DNA of 64,000 nucleotides from NCBI RefSeq assembly GCF_002846415.1, contig NZ_PJMX01000001.1, positions 4,898,001-4,962,000 on the forward strand, read 5' to 3'. Below are positions 16,880-24,982 of the stretch, piece by piece. How positions within the stretch are numbered: position 1 is the stretch's first letter; every line of letters starts with the position of its first letter. The translations under genes and the position numbers were made by a program. The notes beneath the pieces are model-generated. The model was given only the letters and a program-made list of their open reading frames with translations. It was not told the origin of the DNA and searched no databases. This stretch comes from Streptomyces sp. TLI_146 (GTDB lineage: Bacteria > Actinomycetota > Actinomycetes > Streptomycetales > Streptomycetaceae).

Positions 16880-17799
16880 CGGGTCGACTCCTGTTCCCGG
16901 GCGATGTGCAGGAAGGCCTCTTCGAGGGAGGCGGCCCGGATGTCGAGGCCGCGCAGCTCGACGCGGCCGTCCCGGGCCCACAGCAGCAGCTCGGTGGCGG
17001 CGTGCTGGAGCGCGGTGGTCTTCAGCCGTACGGTGCGGCCCTCGGTCTCGTGGCCGGTGACCCCGAGCGGGCCGAGCGGCGGGAGGTCGCCCAGGTGGTA
17101 GCCCTCGGGCAGCTCGAAGGAGAGGTGCGAGGGCTGGGCGGCGACCACCTCGGCCACCCGCCCGGCGGCGGCGATGCGCCCCTCGTGGAGGATCGCGAGC
17201 CGCTCGGCGAGCGCCTCGGCCTCCTCCAGGTAGTGGGTGGTCAGCAGCACGGTGGTGCCCGCGTCGCGCAGTTCGCGGACCAGCTCCCAGGTGGTGTGGC
17301 GGCCCTCGGCGTCCAGGCCGGTGGTCGGCTCGTCGAGGAAGAGCACCTCGGGCCGGGCGAGCAGGGCGAGGGCGAGGTCGAGCCGCCGCTTCTCGCCGCC
17401 GGACAGCTGCTTGACGCGTACGTCGGCGCGCCGGGCGAGCCCGACGAGCTCCAGCGCCTCGCCCACGGGGCGGGCACCACTCGTACATCCCGCCCACATC
17501 CGTACGGTTTCGGCCACCGTCAGCTCGGACGGGAAGCCGCCCTCCTGGAGCATCACCCCGGTGCGGGGGCGCACGGCGGCGCGGTCGGTGTACGGGTCGT
17601 GGCCGAGCACCCGCACCGATCCGGCGCTCGGCGGGGCGAGGCCTTCGAGCAGCTCGACGGTGGACGTCTTGCCCGCGCCGTTGGTACCGAGCAGCGCGAA
17701 GAGCTCGCCGCGCGCCACGGAGAAGGAGATTCCACGAACGGCCTCGAAGCCCCCGGCGTAGGTGCGCCGCAGCTCCTCGACCTCGATCACATCTGGCAT
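16876..17799 (-). CDS. ABC transporter ATP-binding protein (DrrA-like)
   Basis: A 307-residue nucleotide-binding subunit. Walker A is GTNGAGKTST, the Q-loop GVMLQEGG, the signature LSGGEKRRLDLALAL, Walker B VLFLDEPTTGLD and the H-loop LLTTHYLEEAEAL. A C-terminal extension of about 90 residues follows, as in DrrA-type drug exporters. It is the first gene of a leftward four-gene operon with the permease, kinase and regulator. Confidence 0.95.
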   Translation of the reverse strand: MPDVIEVEELRRTYAGGFEAVRGISFSVARGELFALLGTNGAGKTSTVELLEGLAPPSAGSVRVLGHDPYTDRAAVRPRTGVMLQEGGFPSELTVAETVRMWAGCTSGARPVGEALELVGLARRADVRVKQLSGGEKRRLDLALALLARPEVLFLDEPTTGLDAEGRHTTWELVRELRDAGTTVLLTTHYLEEAEALAERLAILHEGRIAAAGRVAEVVAAQPSHLSFELPEGYHLGDLPPLGPLGVTGHETEGRTVRLKTTALQHAATELLLWARDGRVELRGLDIRAASLEEAFLHIAREQESTR

Positions 17800-17888
17800 G
17801 CGTCCAGCGTTCCGCGGGCGGGAGGCCGGAGGCAGTGCGCGGTGTCATCGCCTGTCATGACAAATGTCAGCGGGGCGCCGGACACACG

Positions 17889-17922
17889 ACAGAGGCCCCG
17901 GTCATGATGACCGGGGCCTCTG
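17889..17922 (-). terminator. Hairpin terminator downstream of tRNA-Gly copy 2
   Basis: A perfect stem (CAGAGGCCCCGGTCAT and its complement) with almost no loop lies 7 bases past the 3' end of the leftward tRNA-Gly. It has no U-run. It may also insulate the upstream side of the ABC operon. Confidence 0.75.
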
Positions 17923-17929
17923 CTCACTG

Positions 17930-18002
17930 AGCGGACGACGAGATTCGAACTCGCGACCCTCACCTTGGCAAGGTGATGCTCTACCAACTGAGCCACGTCC
18001 GC
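17930..18002 (-). tRNA. tRNA-Gly (GCC), copy 2
   Basis: Sequence and fold are identical to the tRNA at 14075-14147; identity extends a few bases on both sides (about 80 bp in total). The anticodon is GCC in loop TTGCCAA, and CCA is not encoded. Confidence 0.95.
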
Positions 18003-18081
18003 ATTGCTGCCGCTCGGCTCTCACCTGCGGTTGCGAACACCACTGTACCTGATCCACAACAGTGGTCGGTAAGCGATGCAG

Positions 18082-18153
18082 AGCGGGTGACAGGAATTGC
18101 ACACTGCGCCTTCCCCCTGGAAGGGGGATGTTCTGCTACTGAACTACACCCGC
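18082..18153 (-). tRNA. tRNA-Gly (TCC)
   Basis: The minus strand has acceptor GCGGGTG/CACCCGC, anticodon stem TCCCC/GGGGA around loop CTTCCAG (anticodon TCC) and T-loop TGCAATT. CCA is not encoded. It lies 79 bases upstream of tRNA-Gly copy 2 and may be transcribed with it. Confidence 0.93.
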
Positions 18154-18288
18154 ACGCTGCTGGGGACTCGGCCTCTCGGCCTCGCCCCTCGGCGTGCTCC
18201 AGACTCTAGCTGATCACCCCGGGTGCAATGCAACTCGGTTGCCGGGGCCGCCAGTCCGGGGCCCCGGCCCGATCCTCGTGCGGCGGCC

Positions 18289-18606
18289 TCAGACCGCCGC
18301 GCCGAAGGCCTCGTAGACCTTCTTGGGGATGCGGCCCCGGGTGGGCACCTCCATCTGGTGCGACCGGGCCCAGGCGCGGACCGCGGCCGGGTCGGGGGCG
18401 ACGGCCGTGTGCCGGAACGTCTTCCCCGACTTCGACTGCTTGCGGCCCGCCTCGACGTACGGGGCGAGGGCCTTGCGCAGTTTCTTTGCATTGGCGGGAT
18501 TGAGGTCGATCTCGTAGGCCTTCCCGTCCAGGCCGAACGTGACGGTTTCCGCCGCTTCTCCGCCGTCCAGGTCGTCGGAGAGGGTGACCACTACGCGCTG
18601 AGCCAC
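18289..18606 (-). CDS. lsrL: Lsr2-family nucleoid-associated protein (LsrL-type paralogue)
   Basis: A 105-residue H-NS-like protein that bridges and silences AT-rich DNA. The N-terminal oligomerisation domain (MAQRVVVTLSDDLDGGEAAETV, DGKAYEIDLN) is followed by a linker and the C-terminal domain with the AT-hook-like RGR at 90-92 (VPTRGRIPKKVYEAF). Start GTG 18606 has AGGAA upstream. The position next to purS matches the second Lsr2 paralogue of Streptomyces, called LsrL, rather than the main Lsr2; this naming rests on context. The shared upstream region is relatively AT-rich, so self-binding is possible. Confidence 0.9.
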   Translation of the reverse strand: MAQRVVVTLSDDLDGGEAAETVTFGLDGKAYEIDLNPANAKKLRKALAPYVEAGRKQSKSGKTFRHTAVAPDPAAVRAWARSHQMEVPTRGRIPKKVYEAFGAAV

Positions 18607-18937
18607 GGATATCGGTTCCTTCCTACGGTCCGCCGTTCCCACGTGTCTGACGTGCGGCGATCCCGGCCTTCCGGCAGTTTTGGAGCAATGCTGTTTCTCT
18701 CGGGTTTCCCCTGAGAAACCTTTGTATCGCGGCAGGCATTGCATTGTGAAGCCCAGCCAATTGCATCCGCGTGTCCGATCGCAATGTGCGTGGACCGTTT
18801 TTCCCGGGATTTTTCCCACGTGTTGTCGCGGCCGAAACCGGAACGTGATCGGACAGCTCCGATATCTACTCGCGTAGATTTTCCGGCCGGGTACTCTGAG
18901 GGAACCGCCTTCGCACCACACCACCACGGGAGTGCCA
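18607..18937. promoter_or_regulatory. Divergent lsrL-purSQL control region with three inverted repeats
   Basis: This 331-bp gap has no gene and is AT-richer than its surroundings. It holds GTTTCTC...GAGAAAC (18693-18719), ATCGGA-N4-TCCGAT (18847-18862) and ATCTAC-TCGC-GTAGAT (18863-18878, followed by TTT). The last two abut each other about 60 bases before purS. They could be operators or a leader attenuator. Confidence 0.6.
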
Positions 18938-19189
18938 GTGGCACGCGTCGTAGTCGACGTCATGCTCAAGCCGGAGATCCTCGACCCGCAGGGACAGGCG
19001 GTGCAGCGCGCACTGCCCCGTCTCGGCTTCGAGGGGATCGCGGATGTCCGCCAGGGGAAGCGTTTCGAGCTGGATGTGGAAGGGCCCCTCGACGAGGCCG
19101 CCCTCGCCCGCATCCACGAGATGGCCGAAACGTTCCTCGCCAACACCGTCATCGAGGACTTCACCGTGAAGGTCGAGGAGTCCAAGTGA
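18938..19189 (+). CDS. purS: FGAM synthase small subunit PurS
   Basis: An 83-residue subunit that joins PurL and PurQ in the formylglycinamidine ribonucleotide synthase complex. The sequence RVVVDVMLKPEILDPQGQAVQRAL and the later DVRQGKRFELDVEG are characteristic. GTG 18938 is preferred over GTG 18932 because GGGAG sits 6 bases before it. The stop overlaps the purQ start (GTGA), which points to coupled translation and fixed stoichiometry. Confidence 0.95.
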   Translation: MARVVVDVMLKPEILDPQGQAVQRALPRLGFEGIADVRQGKRFELDVEGPLDEAALARIHEMAETFLANTVIEDFTVKVEESK

Positions 19190-19866
19190 CTGCTCGCATC
19201 GGTGTCGTCACCTTCCCCGGGACGCTCGACGACCGCGACAGCCTGCGGGCCGTGCGGATCGCGGGTGCCGAGCCGGTGTCGCTGTGGCACCGCGACAAGG
19301 ACCTCAAGCAGGTCGACGCGGTCGTCCTGGCCGGCGGCTTCTCCTACGGCGACTATCTGCGGGCCGGAGCCATCTCCCGCTTCTCGCCGGTGATGGAGAC
19401 GGTCATCGACCAGGCGAAGGCCGGGATGCCGGTCCTCGGCATCTGCAACGGCTTCCAGATCCTGACCGAGTCGCACCTGCTGCCGGGCGCCATGCTCCGC
19501 AACAACCACCTGCACTTCATCTGCCGCGAGCAGAAGCTGCGGGTGGAGAACGCGCGCACCGCGTGGACCGCCGACTACGAGGCGGGCCAGGAGATCCAGG
19601 TCCCGCTGAAGAACATGGACGGCCGGTACGTCGCCGACGAGCGCACGCTCGACGAGCTGGAGGCCGAGGGCCGCGTCGCCTTCCGCTACCTGGACATGAA
19701 CCCCAACGGCTCGCTCCGCGACATCGCCGGCATCACCAACGCCGCCGGGAACGTCGTCGGCCTGATGCCGCACCCGGAGCACGCCGTGGAGCCGCTGGTC
19801 GGCACCGGCCGCACCGACGGCCTCGGTTTCTTCACCTCGATCCTCAAGAAGCTGGTCAACGCCTGA
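19186..19866 (+). CDS. purQ: FGAM synthase glutaminase subunit PurQ
   Basis: A class I glutamine amidotransferase of 226 residues that supplies ammonia to PurL. The nucleophile C87 lies in VLGICNGFQIL, and the catalytic His-Glu are in LMPHPEHAVEP. RIGVVTFPGTLDDRDS at the N-terminus is typical. GTG start overlaps purS by four bases, and its stop shares one base with the purL ATG (TGATG). Confidence 0.97.
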   Translation: MTARIGVVTFPGTLDDRDSLRAVRIAGAEPVSLWHRDKDLKQVDAVVLAGGFSYGDYLRAGAISRFSPVMETVIDQAKAGMPVLGICNGFQILTESHLLPGAMLRNNHLHFICREQKLRVENARTAWTADYEAGQEIQVPLKNMDGRYVADERTLDELEAEGRVAFRYLDMNPNGSLRDIAGITNAAGNVVGLMPHPEHAVEPLVGTGRTDGLGFFTSILKKLVNA

Positions 19867-22115
19867 TGAGCCTCGACACCGTCAAGCACGCCACCGGGAC
19901 GCCCGACGTCGAGCAGCCCTGGAAGGAGCTCGGCCTCAAGGAGGACGAGTACGCCCGGATCCGCGAGATCCTGGGCCGCCGCCCCACCGGCGCCGAGCTC
20001 GCCATGTACTCCGTGATGTGGTCGGAGCACTGCTCGTACAAGAGCAGCAAGGTCCACCTGCGCCAGTTCGGCGAGAAGGTCCCCGAGAACGACGCGATGC
20101 TCGTCGGGATCGGCGAGAACGCGGGCGTCGTCGACGTCGGCCAGGGCTACGCGGTCACGTTCAAGGTGGAGTCCCACAACCACCCCTCGTACATCGAGCC
20201 CTACCAGGGCGCGGCCACCGGTGTCGGCGGCATCGTCCGCGACATCCTGGCGATGGGCGCCCGCCCGGTCGCGGTCGTCGACCCGCTGCGCTTCGGCGCG
20301 GCCGAGCACCCCGACACCAAGCGCGTCCTGCCGGGCGTGGTCGCGGGCATCGGCGGCTACGGCAACTGCCTCGGCCTGCCGAACATCGGCGGCGAGGTCG
20401 TCTTCGACGAGTGCTACCAGGGCAACCCGCTGGTCAACGCCGGGTGCATCGGCGTGATGAAGCACGAGGACATCCACCTCGCGAAGGCGTCCGGCCCCGG
20501 CAACAAGGTGATCCTGTACGGCGCCCGCACGGGCGGCGACGGCATCGGCGGCGTGTCGGTCCTGGCCTCGGAGACCTTCGAGTCGACGGGTCCGGCCAAG
20601 CGCCCGGCGGTCCAGGTGGGCGACCCGTTCCAGGAGAAGCTCCTCATCGAGTGCACCCTGGAGATCTTCAAGGAGAAGCTGGTCGCGGGCATCCAGGACC
20701 TGGGCGGCGCGGGCTTGTCCTGCGCCACCTCGGAGCTGGCTTCGGCGGGCTCCGGCGGCATGCGGGTGGACCTGGAGACGGTCCCGCTGCGCGACGCGAC
20801 GCTCTCTCCTGAGGAGATCCTCATGAGCGAGTCGCAGGAGCGGATGTGCGCGGTCGTCGAGCCGCAGTACGTCGAGCGCTTCATGGAGATCTGCGAGAAG
20901 TGGGACGTCATCGCCACGGTCATCGGTGAGGTGACGGACGGCGAGCGCCTGGAGATCTTCTGGCACGGCGAGCAGATCGTCGACGTACCGCCGCGGACCG
21001 TGGCGCACGAGGGCCCGGTGTACGAGCGTCCGTACGCGCGCCCCTCCTGGCAGGACGCCCTCCAGGCCGACGACGCGGGCAAGCTGCCGCGGCCGTCGAC
21101 GGGCGAGGAGCTGCGCGAGCAGGTCCTTCGCCTCGTCTCCTCGCCCAACCAGGCCTCCAAGTCCTGGATCACGGACCAGTACGACCGGTTCGTGCAGGGC
21201 AACACGGTGCTCGCGCAGCCCGAGGACGCGGGCATGGTCCGCATCGACGAGGAGTCGAACCTCGGTGTGGCGATGGCGACGGACGGCAACGGCCGGTACG
21301 CCAAGCTCGACCCGTACGCGGGTGCGCAGCTGGCGCTGGCGGAGGCGTACCGGAACGTGGCCGCGTCGGGTGCGAAGCCCCTCGCGATCTCCGACTGCCT
21401 CAACTTCGGTTCGCCGGAGGACCCGGACGTGATGTGGCAGTTCGCGGAGGCCACGCGCGGCCTGGCGGACGGCTGCCTCCAGCTCGGTACGCCGGTGACC
21501 GGCGGCAACGTCTCGCTCTACAACCAGACCGGTGACACGGCGATCCACCCGACGCCGGTGGTCGCGGTCCTCGGTGTGATCGACGACGTCACGCGCCGTA
21601 CGCCGATCGCGTTCGCGGAGGAGGGGCAGCTGCTGTACCTTCTGGGCGATACGCGGGAGGAGTTCGGCGGGTCGGCGTGGTCCCAGGTGATCCACGACCA
21701 CCTGGGCGGTCTGCCGCCGCGGGTGGATCTGGACCGGGAGAAGCTGCTCGGCGAGATCCTGATCTCCGCCTCGCGCGACGGCATGATCGACGCGGCGCAC
21801 GACCTGTCCGACGGCGGTCTGGTGCAGGCCGTGGTCGAGTCCTGCCTGCGCGGCGGGCACGGCGCCCGTCTTGTCGTCCCGGATGGCCTCTCCGCCTTCA
21901 CCTTCCTCTTCTCCGAGTCGGCGGGCCGGGCGGTTGTCGCGGTTCCGCGCAGCGAGGAGCTCCGGTTCACGGACATGTGCGGGGCGCGGGGCCTGCCGGC
22001 GACGCGGATCGGTGTGGTCGACGGGGAGTCGGTGGAGGTGCAGGGCGAGTTCAGTGTGCCGCTGAGTGAGCTGCGACGGGTGCACGAGGAGACGATCCCG
22101 GCGCTGCTGGCGTGA
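19866..22115 (+). CDS. purL: FGAM synthase large subunit PurL
   Basis: The 749-residue short-form synthetase that converts FGAR to FGAM with ATP and ammonia from PurQ. Visible motifs are MWSEHCSYKSSK, FKVESHNHPSYIEPYQGAATGVGGI and GARPVAVVDPLRF in the first AIRS-type half, and GNVSLYNQTG and DLSDGGLVQAVVES in the second. The length matches the B. subtilis-type three-protein system, consistent with separate purS and purQ. It is the last gene of the purSQL operon; a repeat cluster follows. Confidence 0.97.
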   Translation: MSLDTVKHATGTPDVEQPWKELGLKEDEYARIREILGRRPTGAELAMYSVMWSEHCSYKSSKVHLRQFGEKVPENDAMLVGIGENAGVVDVGQGYAVTFKVESHNHPSYIEPYQGAATGVGGIVRDILAMGARPVAVVDPLRFGAAEHPDTKRVLPGVVAGIGGYGNCLGLPNIGGEVVFDECYQGNPLVNAGCIGVMKHEDIHLAKASGPGNKVILYGARTGGDGIGGVSVLASETFESTGPAKRPAVQVGDPFQEKLLIECTLEIFKEKLVAGIQDLGGAGLSCATSELASAGSGGMRVDLETVPLRDATLSPEEILMSESQERMCAVVEPQYVERFMEICEKWDVIATVIGEVTDGERLEIFWHGEQIVDVPPRTVAHEGPVYERPYARPSWQDALQADDAGKLPRPSTGEELREQVLRLVSSPNQASKSWITDQYDRFVQGNTVLAQPEDAGMVRIDEESNLGVAMATDGNGRYAKLDPYAGAQLALAEAYRNVAASGAKPLAISDCLNFGSPEDPDVMWQFAEATRGLADGCLQLGTPVTGGNVSLYNQTGDTAIHPTPVVAVLGVIDDVTRRTPIAFAEEGQLLYLLGDTREEFGGSAWSQVIHDHLGGLPPRVDLDREKLLGEILISASRDGMIDAAHDLSDGGLVQAVVESCLRGGHGARLVVPDGLSAFTFLFSESAGRAVVAVPRSEELRFTDMCGARGLPATRIGVVDGESVEVQGEFSVPLSELRRVHEETIPALLA

Positions 22116-22140
22116 ATTGACCCCACCCCACCCCTTCCCG

Positions 22141-22169
22141 GCTGTGACATGTGCGGCTCCGCCGCGTGG
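22141..22169. repeat. 29-bp repeat, copy 1
   Basis: These 29 bases (GCTGTGACATGTGCGG, then TCCGCCGCGTGG) recur without change at 24900-24928. The core GCGGC-TCC-GCCGC is a small hairpin. It lies 25 bases after the purL stop. Confidence 0.85.
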
Positions 22170-22235
22170 CCTCTGGCGGGCGGCCGGGCGGGGGCGGGGT
22201 GGGCTGCCGGGGGCTTCGCCCCCGGACCCTCTCGC

Positions 22236-22340
22236 TTCGTCTGCGGACCGTGCTGGGTTGCTCGCGCAGTTCCCCGCGCCCCTGGGTAGTCAGGGGCGCG
22301 GGGAACTGCGCGACCAGCCACCCACGGTCCGCAGACGAAC
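22236..22340. repeat. Dispersed palindromic intergenic repeats (region B)
   Basis: A forward unit (TTCGTCTGCGGACCGT ... GCGCAGTTCCCCGCGCCCC) at 22236-22285 faces a nearly exact inverted copy at about 22292-22340. Together they form a long imperfect palindrome centred near 22288, between convergent purL and the MFS gene. It could end transcription from both sides. A CCGGGGGC...GCCCCCGG hairpin at about 22207-22226 lies next to it. Confidence 0.85.
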
Positions 22341-22381
22341 GAAGCGGGGTGCAGGGGCCGCAGGCCCGGCGGGGTGGGGGA

Positions 22382-23905
22382 TCAAACCCCGCGCGCACGC
22401 CCCGGCAGGCGCGTTGCCAAGTACGCCGCCGTCGCCATCAGCGCAGCCCCCACCACGAACACCACATCCATCCCGGACGTCAGCGCATGGACACCGTCCA
22501 CCCGCGCGGCCCCCCGCAGCGTCCCCAGCGCACTGGTCGAACCCCCGGGGCCGGACGCCTCGTACACCCGGCTCAGGATCGTCCCGAACACCGCCGCCCC
22601 CAATGCGTTACCCAGCGTCTGGAAGAACCGCGTCCCCGTCGTCGCGATGCCCAGCTGCCGCGGCGGCGCGGCGGCCTGCACGATCTGGATCAGCTGGCCG
22701 ATGAGCAGGCCGAACCCCGTACCCATCAGGAGCAGTTCGGCCCGGATCTGCCACAGGTTCGTCGAGACGTGCGTCGTGGCGAGCAGCCCCAGCGCCGCCG
22801 CGGCCGCGACCGTACCCGTCAGCACGAACGTCTTCTGCGACCAGCCCCGCCCGGCCAGCCGCTCCGAGGCGAGGCCGACGGCCGTCATGCCGACCGCCAT
22901 CGGGATGAGGTACAGGCCCGCCGCGGTGGCCTCGACGCCCCGGACGACCTGGAGGTAGATCATCACGTACACCAGCGTGCCCATCATGGCCGCCCCGACC
23001 AGCGCCTGGATCGCGAAGCCGAGCCGGACCGCGGGGACCTTGAACATCGACAGCGGCAGGATCGGCTCGGCCGCCGTGGTCTGGCGGCGCAGGAACAGGG
23101 CGAGCGAGACGACGGTCGTGGCCGCGAGGCCGAGGACCTGCGGCGAGGTCCAGGCGTACTCCTTGCCGCCCCACTCCGTCATCAGCAGCAGCGAGACGGA
23201 GAAGGCCGCGGCGAGCGCCGCGCCGAGGAAGTCGATGCGGTGGCGGACCGGGGTGACCGGGAGGCGGAGGACCACCACCGCCGCCGCGAGGACGGCGATC
23301 CCGACCGGCAGGTTCACGTAGAAGATCCAGCGCCAGCTCGCCTGGTCGGCGAGCGTGCCGCCGAGCCACGGGCCCAGCGCCATCCCGGCCCCGGCCACGA
23401 TTCCGCCGATGCTGCCGCCCTTGCCCCGGCCCGTACCGTCCCCGGGTCCCGCGAGCTGCGCGATCACCACCATCGTCACGCTCATCAGACCGCCGCCGCC
23501 GACGCCCTGCACCGCGCGGGCCGCGATCAGTTCGCCCATGGACTGCGCCGCGCCGCACAGCGCCGAGCCGGCCAGGAACGTGGCGATGGCGCCCACGAAG
23601 ACCTTCTTGGCGCCGATCGTGTCGCACAGCTTCCCGTACAGCGGCAGCACCGCCGCCGAGGCGAGCGCGAACGAGCTGATCAGCCACGGGATCTTGTCCA
23701 TCCCGTGGACCGGGTCGAGGTCGCTCACGATCGGGACGGTCGCCGCCGACACGATGTTGGTGTCGAGCACCGCGAGCAGGATCGTGACCAGGCAGACGGC
23801 GAAGCCGATCCGGCGGTGGGCGGGCGACATCGCGGGCGCGTTCCCCTCCGCCCGCCCGGCCTTCGGGGCTGTTTTCGGCATGGCGGTACTCAAGGTTCTG
23901 GACAT
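22382..23905 (-). CDS. MFS drug exporter, DHA2 (EmrB/QacA) family
   Basis: A 507-residue, 14-helix-type proton antiporter. Motif C-like and family features are seen: LAVLDTNIVSAATVPIVSDL in helix 1, PLYGKLCDTIGAKKVF (motif A, GxLxDrxGxkxx form), RAVQGVGGGGLMSVTM, and WRWIFYVNLPVG. ATG 23905 has GGAGGGGGA 7-8 bases upstream. It is divergent from a TetR regulator gene across 161 bp, the common layout for drug-inducible exporters. The substrate is unknown. Confidence 0.94.
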   Translation of the reverse strand: MSRTLSTAMPKTAPKAGRAEGNAPAMSPAHRRIGFAVCLVTILLAVLDTNIVSAATVPIVSDLDPVHGMDKIPWLISSFALASAAVLPLYGKLCDTIGAKKVFVGAIATFLAGSALCGAAQSMGELIAARAVQGVGGGGLMSVTMVVIAQLAGPGDGTGRGKGGSIGGIVAGAGMALGPWLGGTLADQASWRWIFYVNLPVGIAVLAAAVVVLRLPVTPVRHRIDFLGAALAAAFSVSLLLMTEWGGKEYAWTSPQVLGLAATTVVSLALFLRRQTTAAEPILPLSMFKVPAVRLGFAIQALVGAAMMGTLVYVMIYLQVVRGVEATAAGLYLIPMAVGMTAVGLASERLAGRGWSQKTFVLTGTVAAAAALGLLATTHVSTNLWQIRAELLLMGTGFGLLIGQLIQIVQAAAPPRQLGIATTGTRFFQTLGNALGAAVFGTILSRVYEASGPGGSTSALGTLRGAARVDGVHALTSGMDVVFVVGAALMATAAYLATRLPGRARGV

Positions 23906-24066
23906 GGTGAATTCCCCCTCCAGGGCGCAGAGCGCCAGACGGCGGCCCCCATTCGCGGGCCGCCCACCGGCTGTGGCACCACCATGGACCCTGATCCTGT
24001 ACTGAGTCAACTTTTCATCCAGGATCAAAATTCATCCCGGTACACGCCCGCTGCTACAGTGGGGCC
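23906..24066. promoter_or_regulatory. Divergent MFS/TetR control region with candidate operator
   Basis: GATCCTG (23993-23999) and CAGGATC (24020-24026) form an inverted repeat with a 20-base spacer, and GGATGAA occurs twice on the minus strand next to it. TTGACT on the minus strand (24004-24009) could be a -35 box for the exporter. TACAGT (24055-24060) lies 6 bases before the TetR ATG. An operator for the TetR protein is likely here. Confidence 0.6.
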
Positions 24067-24720
24067 ATGGCGAACGAGGTGGCACTGGCCGGCATGGGGC
24101 TGCGGGAGCGCAAGAAGTTCCAGACCCGGCGGCGGCTGATGGCCACCGCGCTGAAGCTCTTCGCCGAGCGCGGCTTCGACAAGGTCTCGGTCGCCGAGAT
24201 CGCCGAGGCGGCCGAGGTGTCGAAGATGACCGTCTTCAACCACTTCGCCACCAAAGAGGAGTTGGTGCTCCGGCCGCTTGAGGAGCACACCGACGACGTC
24301 GCCCAGGCCGTACGCGACCGGGCCCCCGGTGAGTCCGCCGTCGCCGCCGTGCGCCGCCACTATCTGACGGCCGTGGAGCAGCGCGACGCCTCCATCGGCC
24401 TCGACGGCGAGCCCCTGGTGGTCCAGCTGACCCGGCTGATCATGGACACCCCGGTCCTGCTCACCCGCGCCCACGCCGCCCTCGTCCGCAGCTCCGAGCT
24501 GGTGGCCGAGGTGCTGGCCGAAGAGACCGGCGACCTCGTGATGGCCCGGGTCGCGGCGGCCCAGCTGATGGGTACGCGCGCGACGCTGGTCAGCGAGAAC
24601 CATCGCCGCCTGTTGCTCGGGGACCCGGTGGAGGACATCGCCCCGGACGCCGCCCGGCTGGGCGCCCGCGCGTTCGACCTGGTCGAGTTCGGCCTCGGGG
24701 ACTTCGCGACACGGGGGTAG
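24067..24720 (+). CDS. TetR/AcrR-family transcriptional regulator
   Basis: A 217-residue repressor. The N-terminal TetR helix-turn-helix is clear: RRRLMATALKLFAERGFDKVSVAEIAEAAEVSKMTVFNHFATKEEL at about residues 19-65. The C-terminal ligand domain is variable, as usual. It is divergent from the MFS exporter gene and most likely represses it until a substrate binds. The ATG has a TACAGT box 6 bases upstream and no Shine-Dalgarno site, so the mRNA is probably leaderless. Confidence 0.94.
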   Translation: MANEVALAGMGLRERKKFQTRRRLMATALKLFAERGFDKVSVAEIAEAAEVSKMTVFNHFATKEELVLRPLEEHTDDVAQAVRDRAPGESAVAAVRRHYLTAVEQRDASIGLDGEPLVVQLTRLIMDTPVLLTRAHAALVRSSELVAEVLAEETGDLVMARVAAAQLMGTRATLVSENHRRLLLGDPVEDIAPDAARLGARAFDLVEFGLGDFATRG

Positions 24721-24729
24721 TGCCCGGGG

Positions 24730-24958
24730 TCTGTCTGCGGGCCGGTGGCGGGCTGGCCGCGCAGTTCCTCGCGCCCCTTTTTGGCCCGGTGTTCGTCTGC
24801 GGGCCGTCTGTGGCTGGTCGCGCAGTTCCCCGCGCCCCTAGATGCGCCCCTCCGGGCCGCCCCGGGGATTGCCGCGCAGCGGCATCTAAGGGGCGCGGGG
24901 CTGTGACATGTGCGGCTCCGCCGCGTGGGCGCGACCAGCCACCCACCGGCCCGCAGAT
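24730..24958. repeat. Dispersed palindromic intergenic repeats (region C), one copy interrupted
   Basis: Two forward units (about 24730-24777 and 24791-24840) are followed by an inverted unit split in two. GGGGCGCGGG ends near 24900, then the 29-bp repeat (24900-24928), then GCGCGACCAGCCACCCACC...GGCCCGCAGA resumes. The interruption replaces the GAACT found at the same point in uninterrupted copies. The gap 24721-24982 has no gene. Confidence 0.8.
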
Positions 24959-24982
24959 CACGACACCGCATACGCTCCCGTC

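Noticed and set aside
18607..18937. Purine riboswitch upstream of purSQL
   Set aside because: The hairpins do not show the conserved purine-aptamer loops; only simple dyads are seen.
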